64,000 nucleotides of DNA from Chalara sp. BL73. Its lineage: Eukaryota > Ascomycota > Leotiomycetes > Helotiales. The DNA is taken from the NCBI GenBank assembly GCA_918026815.1, contig CAKJVC010000123.1, forward strand, positions 124,001 to 188,000. Reading direction: 5' to 3'. Positions 22,122 through 33,348 of this stretch are shown here, in pieces. The notes under the pieces were generated by a model that was given only the letters and a program-made list of their open reading frames with translations, had not been told where the DNA came from and did no database searches. Made by a program: the position numbers and the translations under genes. The stretch's first letter is position 1; each line of letters starts with the position of its first letter.

Positions 22122-24023
22122 TTAAGGACTAGGCTCTTCAAGTACTTGATCAATGGAGTCTCTGTCATAGCCCGAAGTCCTAGCTAGGAGTTGCAAAGTC
22201 GAAATATCTACAGAAACAGTAACTAGGCGGTCTTGTACATCAAATGTGCCTCTAGTGTATCCCGCTCTTGGAGGAGTGTGTCTTTCAAATGGCTCCTGCC
22301 TACTTCCAGAACTTAATAATGGTGTAGCACGCCCAACAACCTGATAATTCCTTCCGGCTGGCCTTAGAATGGCAACAATATCTGAGCCTTCAAACTGGCA
22401 GACAACATCGCCAAGTCTTGTATTGGTAGGAGCAAGTCCAATCATCGCCTTTTCTTCTACGAAAAGAACACAATCGGTGGAGGAAGGATGGTTTATGACT
22501 AGCCTGGAAGCAGTGTGGATGACCTGGGTGAGGTTCCATGAGCCTTTGATATATGACTCAGATGCAGCATCGCTTCGAGGCCCTGCTGGCACTCCTTGGT
22601 ATGAAAATGCCTGAACTATGTCCAGACATTGTACCAAAGGCGCATTAGGCACAGCGATTCGAGCATTAAGAGCAATAAGCTCTCGATGTATTCTTCTATG
22701 CACAGCCCTCCCGTTGTATGAGAATCCCTGATCCTCGAGGCCTTTGTTCTTTAGAGAAGGGCTAAGATATGTCACTGTGCCTCTGATGTTACCTGCGATT
22801 TGGATCATCCCGGGAACCTCTAAATGTAGCGGATCTTCTTCAACTTCCCAGGCTGGAATAGCGGAAGGTTTACACGAAGACGTCGTTCTGGGCCTCAAAA
22901 CACCTCCGAGGACATGATGAAGCTGCTGAACGTTGGAAATGACTGTCGGTGGATCCCCCAAACCACCGTGCTCGAGCATTTGATGATGCAACAATCGACC
23001 ACACAAATTATATGCCGATTGTGCATATGCAACTGGAACAGCTTGTCTGCAGCATAGTGGCGCAAAGCTATGCAGACCAAAGACTTTGTCACGGCGATCA
23101 ACGCATTTGGCGCTTCCGTAAGTTTGGATGAGTGACAGCAATGAGGTGTTTGGACTGAATACTGGAGATCTTTCTTCTCTAAGTTGTCTCTCACGACATA
23201 ATCGAGCAGGAACACTTTCTAATATAGCCTGACGAATCTGGATATAGCTATCTGCAATTGACGCCTGTTCATCCTTGGCGTTATGAGCCTCATTGGCAAA
23301 TGGATGTGTATCCTGTTCCTTGATCCACTTTGAAAACCCTCGCTCATCCGTGGTCAAGAACTCTAGATAGTCAATTAGGAAATTCCAAGTAACGGTAACG
23401 GACCATTCGCAAATCAATTTAATATCAGTGGCTAGGACGACCTCTTGAATGATCCACAATCTTGACCAGTACTCTGCCAGACAGACACTCCTCACATCTA
23501 AAAGCTGAGAATATACCATACTGCTTCTTAGTGCAGAGTCTTGCCGTTTTGGTCTAGCCGCATGAAACTCAGCTAGCTCATGCTCCAGTCTCTGGAATCC
23601 TGTCTTCCGTGCAACGTTTGATAAATCTGGCTTTCCAAGCCAGACCAAGACTCTAGTCGCTTGGCGATATATTACCCCCATCTGGGAAACTTGATGGTTG
23701 CGCTCTTGATTGTCATTCTGGTTGATACATAGCGCATCAACCCACAGTATCCTTGATGTAGTGGGTTCTTGTAGATGCACGAGCGCTTCCCACAAGTTTC
23801 TCCGGACTATACAGTCTCTACCATCGATTGTGATAGTCTTTAGATCACCTTGCGGGCCCCACATATACGACAAAGCCTCGTAGTTGGGCTTGTCTCGTAG
23901 ATTGGAGCAGATGAGAGAACATTGTATGGATGGGGATTGCTCCTTCGAATGAAGTTGCAGTAGCCGGATATCGTCATCGCGTGCGAGGCTTGTATACGAA
24001 ATATTCGATAATGACATTGGCAA
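22122..24023 (-). CDS. HET domain (heterokaryon incompatibility) protein
   Basis: A single exon of 634 codons (633 residues). The HET domain covers residues about 47-200: YEALSYMWG, LWVDALCINQNDNQERNHQV, MGVIYRQATRVLVWLG and WSRLWIIQEVVLA, the four classic blocks. HET domains are TIR-like and trigger incompatibility cell death after nonself contact. The C-terminal half has no recognised partner domain but shows a typical HET-protein ending (GDVVCQFEGSDIVAILRP, then RNYQVVG). It is tail to tail with the Helo-like/ankyrin gene, 231 bases apart. The start chosen is the first Met; MSLSNISY at residue 3 is also possible. Confidence 0.93.
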   Translation of the reverse strand: MPMSLSNISYTSLARDDDIRLLQLHSKEQSPSIQCSLICSNLRDKPNYEALSYMWGPQGDLKTITIDGRDCIVRRNLWEALVHLQEPTTSRILWVDALCINQNDNQERNHQVSQMGVIYRQATRVLVWLGKPDLSNVARKTGFQRLEHELAEFHAARPKRQDSALRSSMVYSQLLDVRSVCLAEYWSRLWIIQEVVLATDIKLICEWSVTVTWNFLIDYLEFLTTDERGFSKWIKEQDTHPFANEAHNAKDEQASIADSYIQIRQAILESVPARLCRERQLREERSPVFSPNTSLLSLIQTYGSAKCVDRRDKVFGLHSFAPLCCRQAVPVAYAQSAYNLCGRLLHHQMLEHGGLGDPPTVISNVQQLHHVLGGVLRPRTTSSCKPSAIPAWEVEEDPLHLEVPGMIQIAGNIRGTVTYLSPSLKNKGLEDQGFSYNGRAVHRRIHRELIALNARIAVPNAPLVQCLDIVQAFSYQGVPAGPRSDAASESYIKGSWNLTQVIHTASRLVINHPSSTDCVLFVEEKAMIGLAPTNTRLGDVVCQFEGSDIVAILRPAGRNYQVVGRATPLLSSGSRQEPFERHTPPRAGYTRGTFDVQDRLVTVSVDISTLQLLARTSGYDRDSIDQVLEEPSP

Positions 24024-24663
24024 CCTTCATATGATATGTGGACATAGGTACCACCGCCATTTGCGTTACATGAATTGAAAATGATGACTGTTGTCAAAGT
24101 CAAGATTCTCTCCACAATCACTAAAAATCATGTGATGCCCTACTCCTTGGCAGCAACATCCTCCACCTTGGGGGTTTGTGGGCGAGCTTTTTTTTATGGG
24201 GGGGGGGGGGGGGCGGCGGATAAGTGAGGTCCATAAATCGATTATGTTCATTCGCCCCGAAAGGCCATATGAGCGCCGAATATGACCCACCATAATTACA
24301 CATTCCAATTATTTGGGTTTACAAAGAATATAAAGTCCGCCACCCCGCCCTCAATAACACCTTTTAACGTCATCTTTGACCGAAGCAGGCTATCTGCTAA
24401 CCAGAAACAATAACGTCTATTATGTTGTCAATCAGACTTACTAGATATCCAATTGTACTGGAGTAACCTCACTTTCGTTACAGGTTTGGATCAATACAGG
24501 CAATCTATCCATATCAAGGGCGGACGACCCACACCCAAAAACGACCAACGAAAATGCTGGCAAGCAACGATTCACCAAGCCCTATTGGGATGCTTATATA
24601 AGCACGAAAAGGTTTTCAAGAGATTCCAGTGACTTTGCCAGATACAAATCTATCAAAATAAGG
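24024..24663. other. Intergenic with a G16 homopolymer
   Basis: Upstream region of the HET gene. It contains T8 (24188-24195), then AT, then a run of 16 G (24198-24213). Frames through it encode low-complexity proline and are not genes. Confidence 0.5.
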
Positions 24664-25215
24664 ATGCTTGACCCATTGTGCGCTGCACCGGCAACTTTGT
24701 CGCAAGCCGTGCAACCGATAGCAGATTCTTTAAGCTTATCAACACTTCCGCCCCACATATTGTCTTCGCCTAGCTTTGCTATCACTTCATCTTCGCGATT
24801 GTCTACCCGTTGTATCCACCTGGCTCTTTCCTTCTGTCTACCCTACCCTATCAGCACGAACGAAGATAAAGTGGAATGTGCATTTCACATCATTTGTGCA
24901 ATTATAATTCATAAGGTTTTCACCCTGTTCATCATTTTGAATGACGCAGAGAGGAGGAAAATGGGCTCGGCCGGGAGGATCTTGGGATATATAGGAGCAG
25001 AAGGGGCTTTCCAGGGGTTTGCTGCTGGCTATTCTTGTAGGAGCTTACCATCACCGTAGTCCACTTTAACATACTTGGATACGGATCCTTATTCCACGCC
25101 ATAAGCGCGTTGCTTATCACCAGCTGGTTTCGGTTTTGTATGGTCGTATTCTGCATCATACCGATAACGTGCGGCAATCTATTGAGCGCAGTCAACCAAT
25201 TCTCATTGTAGCGTG
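24664..25215 (+). pseudogene. Disrupted TLC-domain membrane protein
   Basis: Three frames together spell a fungal TLC-domain (TRAM/LAG1/CLN8-like) protein. The start is MLDPLCAAPATLSQAVQP...TLPPH. A shifted frame gives FA-stop-LCYHFIFAIVYPLYPP, then RTKIKWNVHFTSFVQ. The first frame resumes with LNDAERRKMGSAGRILGY and EGAFQGFAAGY. Near 25028-25043 one base is missing and a Trp codon reads TAG; then TITVVHFNILGYGSLFHAIS follows. Stops sit where the family has Trp (TGG to TAG), the change expected from CpA mutation. Several frameshifts and stops make a functional product unlikely. Family assignment is from recalled sequence pattern. Confidence 0.7.
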
Positions 25216-25892
25216 CATTCGCAAGTTATTATGACCTTAATTTTATTCTCTATGAGTTTTTTCGATAAACTTAATATGACTGGCTCCTCTGTCCAATTTT
25301 ATAACGATATTGCCTCCCTTGTGTCTTTCTGCGTGGGACGAGTTCTCTAGGGAAACTATCAACCCGTCCGCACCTACACATATTTTGGGACTGTGCTGAG
25401 CCATACTCTTAGTTTCGAAGTTGCTAGTGATTAATCTATCTTCGTATATGGAAAAGACGCATCCGGACCAGTCCTTGGAATTAGTTCTGTGAAATTTGGC
25501 TTACCTTGGAGGCAACAGTGTACTTAATTTCTTGAACATATACTGGTTGATGGAGGTGATTCAGGCACCGAGGAAGAGTTTTAAACTCCAGCCACCACAA
25601 ACAATCCATAAAGGGCTACAGGAGAGCCTCGGAGACGCGGAGGGAAGACATGTAGAATAGGGCCAAGTCGCAATGTTAGCACTCAATGCATGTGGCTAAC
25701 ATGGCAGACTAACAATAATATATCGTTTTGGGTAATGCCTGGTAGGTTGTACTATTTGGTGTTGGTAACATGAATATGTTCTTTGCTTACAAAAATACTG
25801 CAAAGTGGTGATCCACCTCCTCCCACATTTTTAGTGCTAATCGGCTAGATCCTTTTTGCCTGCACAAACTCGAAAGCTGTTATGTATTCTGA
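25216..25892. other. Intergenic, nothing recognised
   Basis: A+T-rich, without a frame that reads as protein. It may include the lost 3' end of the TLC-domain pseudogene. Confidence 0.35.
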
Positions 25893-26460
25893 TTATAGAT
25901 GAGGGATAACTTGCTTCCGGTCTGGCGCCTGATATGCTTCAGTGGGAAGTTTTCTAATACTCATAAATGCCTCGGCAATCAAATATGCTCTTGCAAACCT
26001 GTAGGTTATTCCACAAATGGAGCAGCGCGATCCCAGAATGAGGTAGCTAGCCCAGTGTACTTTCAGGGCGAGCACCATTTCCCAATAAGCATCAAGGGAT
26101 TTCGATAGGTGAGCAAGTAGATTGATGACGAGCCACAATAGTGCTGAAAATGTGATGTAAATGGCTGAAGAGCGCCATAGCCCAGCTTCCGCTACGGATG
26201 GAAGGTAATCGTGTCATGTGGCGGTATGCAAGCCTCCATAAATTATGCTGCCAAACCATCACACCATGCCCATTGCTAGACTGCCAGTCCCTCGAGGAAA
26301 ATTTTCACTTGGCCGATTAGGTGCACGTCGAGTTGCAAGCTCCTCCATCAACAGGTCAGACCAGTCATAACCACCTCTTCCTTCGCCACTGGAATTAGTA
26401 ACGAAACAATTTTGAATTACTGAGTATGTATATTCAGCCTCTGTAGCTGAACGCATAGAC
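25893..26460 (-). pseudogene. Disrupted fungal multi-pass membrane protein
   Basis: A minus-strand frame stays open in one phase from 26456 to the stop at 25893 apart from two in-frame TGA codons at 26261-26259 and 26216-26214. They fall in GMV-stop-WFGS and TAT-stop-HDY, where a Trp is expected. Downstream the frame reads LWLVINLLAHLSKS, ILGSRCSICGITYRFARAYL and EAFMSIRKLP, resembling the C-terminal half of uncharacterised ascomycete membrane proteins ending with an EAF-SLR-LP motif and PHL. The N-terminal half is not recoverable. Family memory is approximate and function unknown. Confidence 0.55.
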
Positions 26461-27183
26461 TAGACATAGAGACCCTAAGAAAAAGGCAGGCGGAGACGAA
26501 CGAACAATTGGCCATTCCGCCAGGACCCCCGCGACCTTCTATTTTGATAATCTTGCCCATGTCAAACTAGATTATACTGTTCGCATCTCTGTCATTACTT
26601 GTTGAAGCACTTACTATATACACGAATGCTGCTACAGATAGCCGTTAAAATCTTTCTGGGTGACTGGTTGCAAGGCTGCGCTTATATCTGGATCAAGGGT
26701 GCGAACCTATAACATTGGCTGATGAGACCTATATGCAATGGTGGATGAGTTATAGACTGAAAGTTGTGGACCAGCTGAAATTATACCTCCAGTCTTAAGT
26801 TATCTACACTCTCCTTCAATACGCCCTTTAGCATTTTGAACAAAGGAGGCTCCTTTCGAATTTATAAATACAAAAGGCTGATAACCTTTGTAGATACAAT
26901 TAGACCTTTTTCGTGATATAGCACTAGAAGCGCAATGTCAAAATCTTTAATCTTATCAGGGCTTCTGCCTATTTCCCTCTATTTCTTCATAAAATTCTTA
27001 ATTGCAATTTACTAATACTGAGATAGAGCGCATAGTTATGTCTCCTATATCTACAGTATCTTCATATCTACTTTCAGACGAATTACCAGTCCGGAGGGCC
27101 AGGAGGAAAAAAAGATGCATAGTGCCCGAAACCATTCCGTCCTGCGTTACAAGTTATCGCCTCAGGATATCACCTCCAGTCAT
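26461..27183. other. Intergenic, no supported gene
   Basis: A+T-rich flank between the membrane-protein pseudogene and the PAQR gene. A 99-codon plus-strand frame at 27002-27301 overlaps the PAQR last exon in antisense and is a shadow. Confidence 0.35.
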
Positions 27184-28481
27184 TCACCTTTCCCCGCCTG
27201 AAGCGCATGGAGCAGTCTGCATGTGCAGAAAATCAAATGCGTTGAGTAAGCCAAACATGTGGGTTAATCCAGCGAAAATTACCATAAAATGGAGTATCTG
27301 ATGACTGCTACCGAATATGTCGTGTCTCAAAGGATACCATCGTTCAGGAATCTGATACCTATCAGTTCAAGTCATTCATATATATGGGAAACCAACCCGC
27401 GCCGCATATGCGCCAGCACCGGTGAGATTTAAAGAGCCCATTAGTCCCATCCATCTCAAACTCATTCTATTATTTTGGATTTCCCAGCCATGAATTGCAA
27501 GCCCGTGTGTGATAAAAATGATTGCAGAAAGGCCTAGTCCAGCATATATAGCAGCCCGATATGGCCGTAGTTTTGGATGGCGGAACCTCGATTTGAGAGT
27601 GATGATGATGCAAGCTGCGGATAGAGCAGTGGCCTGTGCAGTGGTGTAATGTGAGCTTCAGTGTTCATTTGTGAATGTTGAAAAAAAGATATGAGTAAAG
27701 CAGCAAACATCAAAACTGACCACCAACCAGTAGAGTTTCTGAAGCTTCGGATCACAATAGAAACCATAGTAGACGGAAGGTATCGTGGACCCCCACATCA
27801 GGATTACGATGCCTATGTAATCGAGCTGATTTCCTAGTGCTGCAACTCTTTTACTATGGTTCGCGACGATATGGAAGCTGCATCAAATCATGTTAGCTCC
27901 AGATATCGGGGTCGAGGCCTGGAGGTGAGATACCTGGCTGAGAGGAAGAAGCAGATTGCCACGCCGAAAAAAAAGGCCGAGAAGACGATAATATCCCCTA
28001 GATGGGCACTGGAATAGCGTGGATACACAGTGTAGTACACATAAGCAGGGAGGATGAGGAATAGGGCTGTTCCAAAGAGATGGGAATAGATATTCACTAC
28101 ACCGCATTCCTAATGTCAGCTACGAAGCTAAGAATAAAAGAGGCACATACCAGTTTCATTATGAACATGTTGCAAGCTCTCTAGAGACTTGCGGAAAGAC
28201 CCAGAGGCAGGGCTGGGAGTCTTGTTAATTATAGCATACTTCGACTAATACGGTCCTGGATCACGCACCGGTAGCTGGACAGTATAAAGTTATTATCTCT
28301 ACCATAGTTAGAACTAGCTGGTAAAAATTGTATATTTATGAGAGGGAGAAATACTCACTGCTGCCAGCTTGCTGATTCCAACCATGGTGAGTTGCTCAAA
28401 GTTTCACAAGAGTAAAGCCTATGGGTAATACTCACGCAATTCATTCCATGACAGGAGCGGAGATCGCTCGATATGATGCAT
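27184..28481 (-). CDS. PAQR/Izh family (haemolysin-III, adiponectin-receptor-like) membrane protein
   Basis: Eight exons: 28481-28436, 28371-28359, 28298-28269, 28212-28151, 28096-27934, 27877-27721, 27633-27397 and 27351-27184, 292 codons (291 residues). The joined protein starts MHHIERSPLLSWNELPSWQQ and has the family signatures DNNFILSSYRPASGSF, HNETVNIYSHLFG and, near the end, SSHQILHFMVIFAGLTH. The conserved His and Asp residues of the zinc site are present. There are seven hydrophobic segments. Yeast Izh proteins act in zinc and sterol homeostasis. The 13-base second exon encodes the conserved P-S-W-Q. All phases close. The 5' part looks broken until the small exons are found. Confidence 0.88.
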
Positions 28482-28514
28482 TTTGTTTAAACTTCTTGTG
28501 CCAGTTGGTTGTGT

Positions 28515-28885
28515 CAAAGACGAAAAGCAACCGCTTTTTGGTCCCGGTGCTATTGTGCCTTATATTTTTGCTTTCACGCACTCTCTTAGAAAGCTAAGCT
28601 AGGTAAACAACTAAGTTTTGAAGACTAGGTGTTTATTTAAATTTTAAAATGCCCGTCTTCTAACCATGCGCTGCATTGTAAACAAAGAGTGGTTTGTGCT
28701 TTTGACAAGGTCGGTTTGCTTAAACAAGCCAGCTAAAAGCCCCACACAAAGAAAAGCTGTTGCAATGAAGCGTGGTTTATAATTTTTATTACTGGTCTAA
28801 ACGGAATCTAAGGCTTATAACTATCAAAGACCGAAAAGTAACCGTTTTTAGTCTAAGCGCTATTGTGTCTGATATTCTTGCTTCA
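28515..28885. repeat. Imperfect 60-base direct repeat, about 310 bases apart
   Basis: Copy 1 (28515-28574) begins CAAAGACGAAAAGCAACCGC and copy 2 (28825-28884) begins CAAAGACCGAAAAGTAACCG. They share the order of blocks CTATTGTG, ATT[TC]TTGCTT and others. Most differences are C/T or G/A, consistent with mutated copies. They may be the ends of a small eroded element. Confidence 0.5.
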
Positions 28886-29448
28886 ACAGAATGCGCCTCA
28901 AAGGTCGGTTAACTATTGTGTAGATTGCTGGGTATGGCTGAGATCTGGATAAGCTGAGGCACGTTCTGTGCATAGACTTTATCCTGGATGATAATTTCTG
29001 TAATGTTATATTACAGTTGAGTTGGGTGTTCCGGTCACAGATAGATGCTGAGCAGCGACCGGGACCGAGTATCAGAATTCCTGGAGTCTTGGCATACCTC
29101 TCTGCATAAAGCCGCCAAGCATGGCCACCACCCATTTCAGACGAGAGTTTCCTTGACCAGTCACTCCTAATTATATGGCACTGTAGATAGGCTCTATTCT
29201 AGTTCCTCAATCAAATGGATATATCATATTCAAACCTATTACACCTAAAAATTAGACCTACAAAAGGCTCAACACTCTTTTTCGCCCAGCCATGCAGGCC
29301 CCTGTTCCAGCTCTCGTAAGCGATGTAACAACTCACCAGGCTTTATATACCAACATCCCCTATTCTGGTCCTTAGAAAACCGCTCCGTCAACACTAGCAA
29401 TCATCTCATCTTCTTAGCTCGTTGATTCCCTGAAGACAGTCGGAAGGC
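28886..29448. other. Intergenic, nothing recognised
   Basis: The remainder of the gap before the small membrane protein gene. Short frames only; the end should hold that gene's promoter. Confidence 0.35.
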
Positions 29449-29947
29449 ATGACGCGCCCCAAAGCTCCTCGACGCCCTTCTGCGCCTCATCGTTCCTCCC
29501 TCTCCCAACAAAACAGCTACCACTACTCGCGAGACGCGAGCGAGGTCACACCACTGGTAAGCCATAAATCCCAAACCATAACCTTTTCATCCCAAATTCC
29601 CTCTCTGCTTTCCTGTTAATCCTAGCCCCGAGTCTGTATAAGCGAACTCTGGTACCCGTAAATCAGGTAGTAAGAGAGCGATTAGCTGACCTCGAGACTG
29701 TAATGTGAAGGTTAGGAGAAAGAGCGAGCATGAGAACCATCTGGCGTGGCGGAGAACAAAGATCGCCGGTGCGGCATTCGGCGCGCTGTTTATGGTCTTA
29801 ATCGCTCTGGGCATTGTGATCTTTGGCCAGAAGTGGTGGGAGCGTGGCGATCCAGTTGGTGATGGTGGTTCAGAGAAGTCAGGCTTGGGAAGAAGTAGTT
29901 TGGCTGACAAGAATTATAAAGGCGGTGTTGAAGCATTTGTTGGGTGA
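29449..29947 (+). CDS. Small single-pass membrane protein, unknown function
   Basis: Two exons, 29449-29556 and 29711-29947, 115 codons (114 residues). The basic, Ser/Pro-rich N-terminus (MTRPKAPRRPSAPHRSS) leads through EVTPL, the splice point, into HENHLAWRRTKIAGAA. One membrane helix follows (FGALFMVLIALGIVIF), then KWWERGD and a Gly-rich tail. The donor GTAAGC and acceptor TGAAG are good; the intron is 154 bases, long for this genome. The stop TGA overlaps a GTGAGT donor-like site, so a further exon is possible. Not recognised as a named family. Confidence 0.55.
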
Positions 29948-31101
29948 GTGAAATTCTGGACAGACTTTAGCAGTTTGAAGAGGCTGACTTGGGGGCGAAA
30001 AGGAGCTTGGCTAGCAGGGGACTGACGGAGTTGAGGGATGTTATTGCGATAGTTAGACGGACTGAAGATGGGGGCGGGAGTCGGAAGTGAGTGATGTGAC
30101 AGGACTTACAGGATGCAAGCCTTAGAAGTAACCACTGGACATGGAGAGTTCTGGCTAATCGGGGAGTTAGCTTGGCAAGGATTTGAAATTCGGACCCTAT
30201 TCATCTAGATATTAGATCCATTGTCAAAAGATGCCGTTTAGGAAGCTTATTGGAATTGGCTCTACTACTTACGAGAAACACAAAAGTTTTCGCCGGTGAA
30301 TTGGTGACTATTGCATGTGATCAAAAGAGCATAAATACTAAATACTTGCCTATCTATTTGCCCTTTCCGCAATTCATCTCATTCCAGCCATACTACGCAC
30401 TTTCCTATTTTCCAGCACCTCTTTTCAACCCCGAGTCATTCTTCTCATCTTCCTCACCCACCTTCCTCTTCACAACAAACACAAAGGCCCAAACCAATCC
30501 GCCAACCAAATCGCCACTCAACCACCAAATCCTCAACCAACCACTAACAAATAACCACCGTCCAACTCAGCTCGCAAACTATCTTCCCACACGATACTGT
30601 GTATACTACAATGCGCGAGTAGAAACCGAGCGCACATAAAACGGTGCGAAAATCGGGAGGGGCCGTTCTGCATATACACAGATGCGCATAGTGGATGGAG
30701 GGGGATATTGGACTGGGGATTGACCGTGGAGAGGAAGCGAGGTGGAGGATGAGAGGCAATAGCCAGGAAAGGTCTAGATGGGGTGCCCGAGGTTATGAAA
30801 TGGGATGGGGATGCGTGATGTTTACAAATGATGGAGCCTGAAAGTCTGAGAAGGTGCACATAGTCTGCGTACTACAGCTTTTTAAAGAATACTTGTATCA
30901 CTCTGTGACAGGCTTGATATAGAGAAGTTCAACGTGTCTGAGATCATGAGATAATGAGAGACTTAGACTAGTAAGCTTGGCTGGGAACATCAAAGCCTTT
31001 GGAGAATATTTTGTCTATTTTGGTCGTTCTTCACTTTGGGAGAAAGATAGCTATGCACTGTAACACAATTACAAATTTCATGCACCGACAAGCACATGGA
31101 T
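29948..31101. other. Intergenic 1.15 kb
   Basis: A plus-strand frame at 30250-30639 is a C+T-rich leader-like stretch coding mostly Pro, Asn, Thr and Ser. I treat it as non-coding. No other signal. Confidence 0.4.
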
Positions 31102-32966
31102 CTAATCATCCTCAACTTCAACCTCCTCCACGATATCCCCGTCGCCATCATCCTCAAAACTGCCAGCTGGAACCTCATACAATCGCAGGATCTGCTTGTT
31201 GGGATCTTTAACCAACACATACTTTCCTTCTTCACGCTGCAAGCACATATCTGCAATCGTACGGACGATACCCCAACCGTTGGAGAGCGACAAGTTCATC
31301 TGGGAGGCGAAGTCGCGAGGCTTCCAGCCGACAACACCAAGAATAACATGGCGATCATTAGTCTTAGGATTGGCACGGGAGACAAAACTGTTTCTTTGTT
31401 AGAGTCTTAGCAATAATGAAAGTGTGAGGGGAGCATACCCAAGTTTCATGACATCAGCGTTAGCCATAATGCTTTGTACGGTCCATCTCGCGAGCTTGCA
31501 GCTGTTGTTCTTCATCTCGGTTGCAACAACTGCACCTCTCTGTCCAGCCAACTTTGTTCTCCAATCCAACGCACCACCGCTTCCTTGAGCCTTGTGGTCG
31601 AACTCATTCAGTGCCTTGATTGTGAGGAATTGATCTTCACCACTAATAGCATTCTTCTGGACAGCATCAAGCTCGGTTCGAACAATAAGGTGTACTGGAT
31701 CCTCGTCATTCAGTGATAAATCGAAACGGCGATACTTGTAAGCTTTAGAGGCAGGAGGCTCGGTTTCTTCGGTTGGGTTATAGAATGGATTGTCATGCGT
31801 CATCTCGACCTTAGCAGTCTCGCTTTCGACCATGACCTGGTTTGCGAAGTTGTGGTTAATATATGTAGCTTCCTCAGCAAGAGCACTGGGTTGATTGATG
31901 GCGTCCTTGCTTCCGTCCGAAGCGTCCATAGGAGCATCTGCGGCATTCTCATTGACTGTGACCATGTCAAGGGTAGCATTATCGCGCTTATCCAGATAGA
32001 CCTTGTTGCCTTGACGTACAATGACAATGTCCCACGGGTAAACAGACCGAGGAGAGCACATGAGCATAGATAAAATGCTATCAGTTGCAAAAATGGTAGC
32101 TTCATCCTTCTCAGCCAGTTCTTGGATGATAGGATCTGAGGATGTGGTAACGTTATATGCAGCTCGATCAACAACATTCAACCTCCGTTCAGCACTCTTG
32201 ACAGGTTGCTTATCGAACGACCGGTCGTAGTAGTATAAGAACCCATAGCTATCGATATCCTCTCCATCATCCGTGTCCAGGTTGAGCTTCGCAAGGCGGT
32301 TAAAGTCGATCTCCTCCAGTAGCTTCCAGTCAGGCTTGATGTTGACTGAGGCATCACGATTCCGTTGTGGTTTGTCATAATCCTTCCAGCCAAATCGTCT
32401 CCCTCCACGAGCACCACCACGGCCTCCACGACTATCATACTGGTTGCCATAGCCTTGTTGCCCACCTCGGCCACCAACTCTTTGAAATTGGCCCCGTCCT
32501 CCTCTGGCATCACCTCGTCCGCCGCGTTGTCCTCTACCACGAGTGAAGGTTCCTCCACGCCCAAACCGAGTCTTCGCTGAGTCGCGCGTATTGCTGACAA
32601 CGGAGAATGTGGATTCGTCTTGAGCTAGGGTATCGACAGCGAAGAGGGACGATGTGCCAGCGCCATAGACTTGCTGATCTAGTCTAAGTTAGCAGATGCT
32701 TCTATTCCTGTATAAAATGCCTATAAGAGAGATAGAAGACGGTATATCGGACCTCTGTAGTTTCTACTGTATTGTTGTCTACCTCCTCTGCCATCTCGCC
32801 CATCCTTTCCCTCAGCGGTCCAGTCTGCCATCCGCCCTAATTTGTCGCCTTTCGAAAATGGAGCGTAGGGCACTCCATTTAGAGTCGTTTCTGTTGAAAC
32901 TGGGGGTCCCCATGAGTCTTCTGATGGGAGCGCCGAGACAATATCTGAAAGAGATATTGGTGCCAT
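31102..32966 (-). CDS. Eukaryotic translation initiation factor 3 subunit D
   Basis: Three exons, 32966-32753, 32678-31439 and 31387-31102, 580 codons (579 residues). eIF3d sits on the 40S side of eIF3 and can bind the 5' cap of selected mRNAs. It starts [20 protein letters not shown], followed by an RGG-rich stretch (about residues 100-160). Then come the conserved blocks [55 protein letters not shown] and [19 protein letters not shown]. The last exon holds [19 protein letters not shown] and an acidic EVEVEDD end. Donors are GTCCGA and GTATGC; phases close. Its length matches fungal eIF3d. Confidence 0.96.
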
Positions 32967-33348
32967 GATTGCGACATATAATTCTGTTTTCGGGCTCTTT
33001 TCTCAAATTTCGCGATGCCTTTCTGGAAATATCGTTAGTGGGCTCGCGGGGTCGATTAATCCCTGCAGAAATTGATGTGGTATATCACGTGACTACCCAG
33101 TCTTTCTTGTGGGAACTTCAAGAAGAGCACAGCTAGAAACGAAAAGTCAACTACTCTTGACTAAAAGTGCCATCTTACCAATTTGGTGTGATGAGAAAGG
33201 CCCGCACGGTTTTCCTAAGGTTTCGCGCGTGGGATAAGGCTCTGTTAAAAAGTTTGATAGCTTATACAATCATAATACAATTGATTTCTTCAAAAGTTGC
33301 TATTTTACTCGTAATTCATTACAGATTGCCATACCCGCATCGGTAAGG
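32967..33348. promoter_or_regulatory. eIF3d promoter / bZIP 3' flank
   Basis: 382 bases between the eIF3d start and the stop of the bZIP gene on the same strand. No coding frame. It must contain the eIF3d promoter. Confidence 0.4.

Noticed and set aside
27002..27301. 99-codon plus-strand frame
   Set aside because: Overlaps the PAQR last exon in antisense.
28150..28481. PAQR gene as a pseudogene because of 5' stops
   Set aside because: Adding the 13-base and 30-base exons gives a full, family-consistent N-terminus with every phase closing.
29948..30090. Third exon for the small membrane protein gene
   Set aside because: A frame stays open, but the intron needed would be only about 30 bases, below the range seen here.
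30250..30639. 129-codon plus-strand frame
   Set aside because: Low-complexity C+T-rich sequence with no conserved-looking stretch; more likely a leader or promoter.
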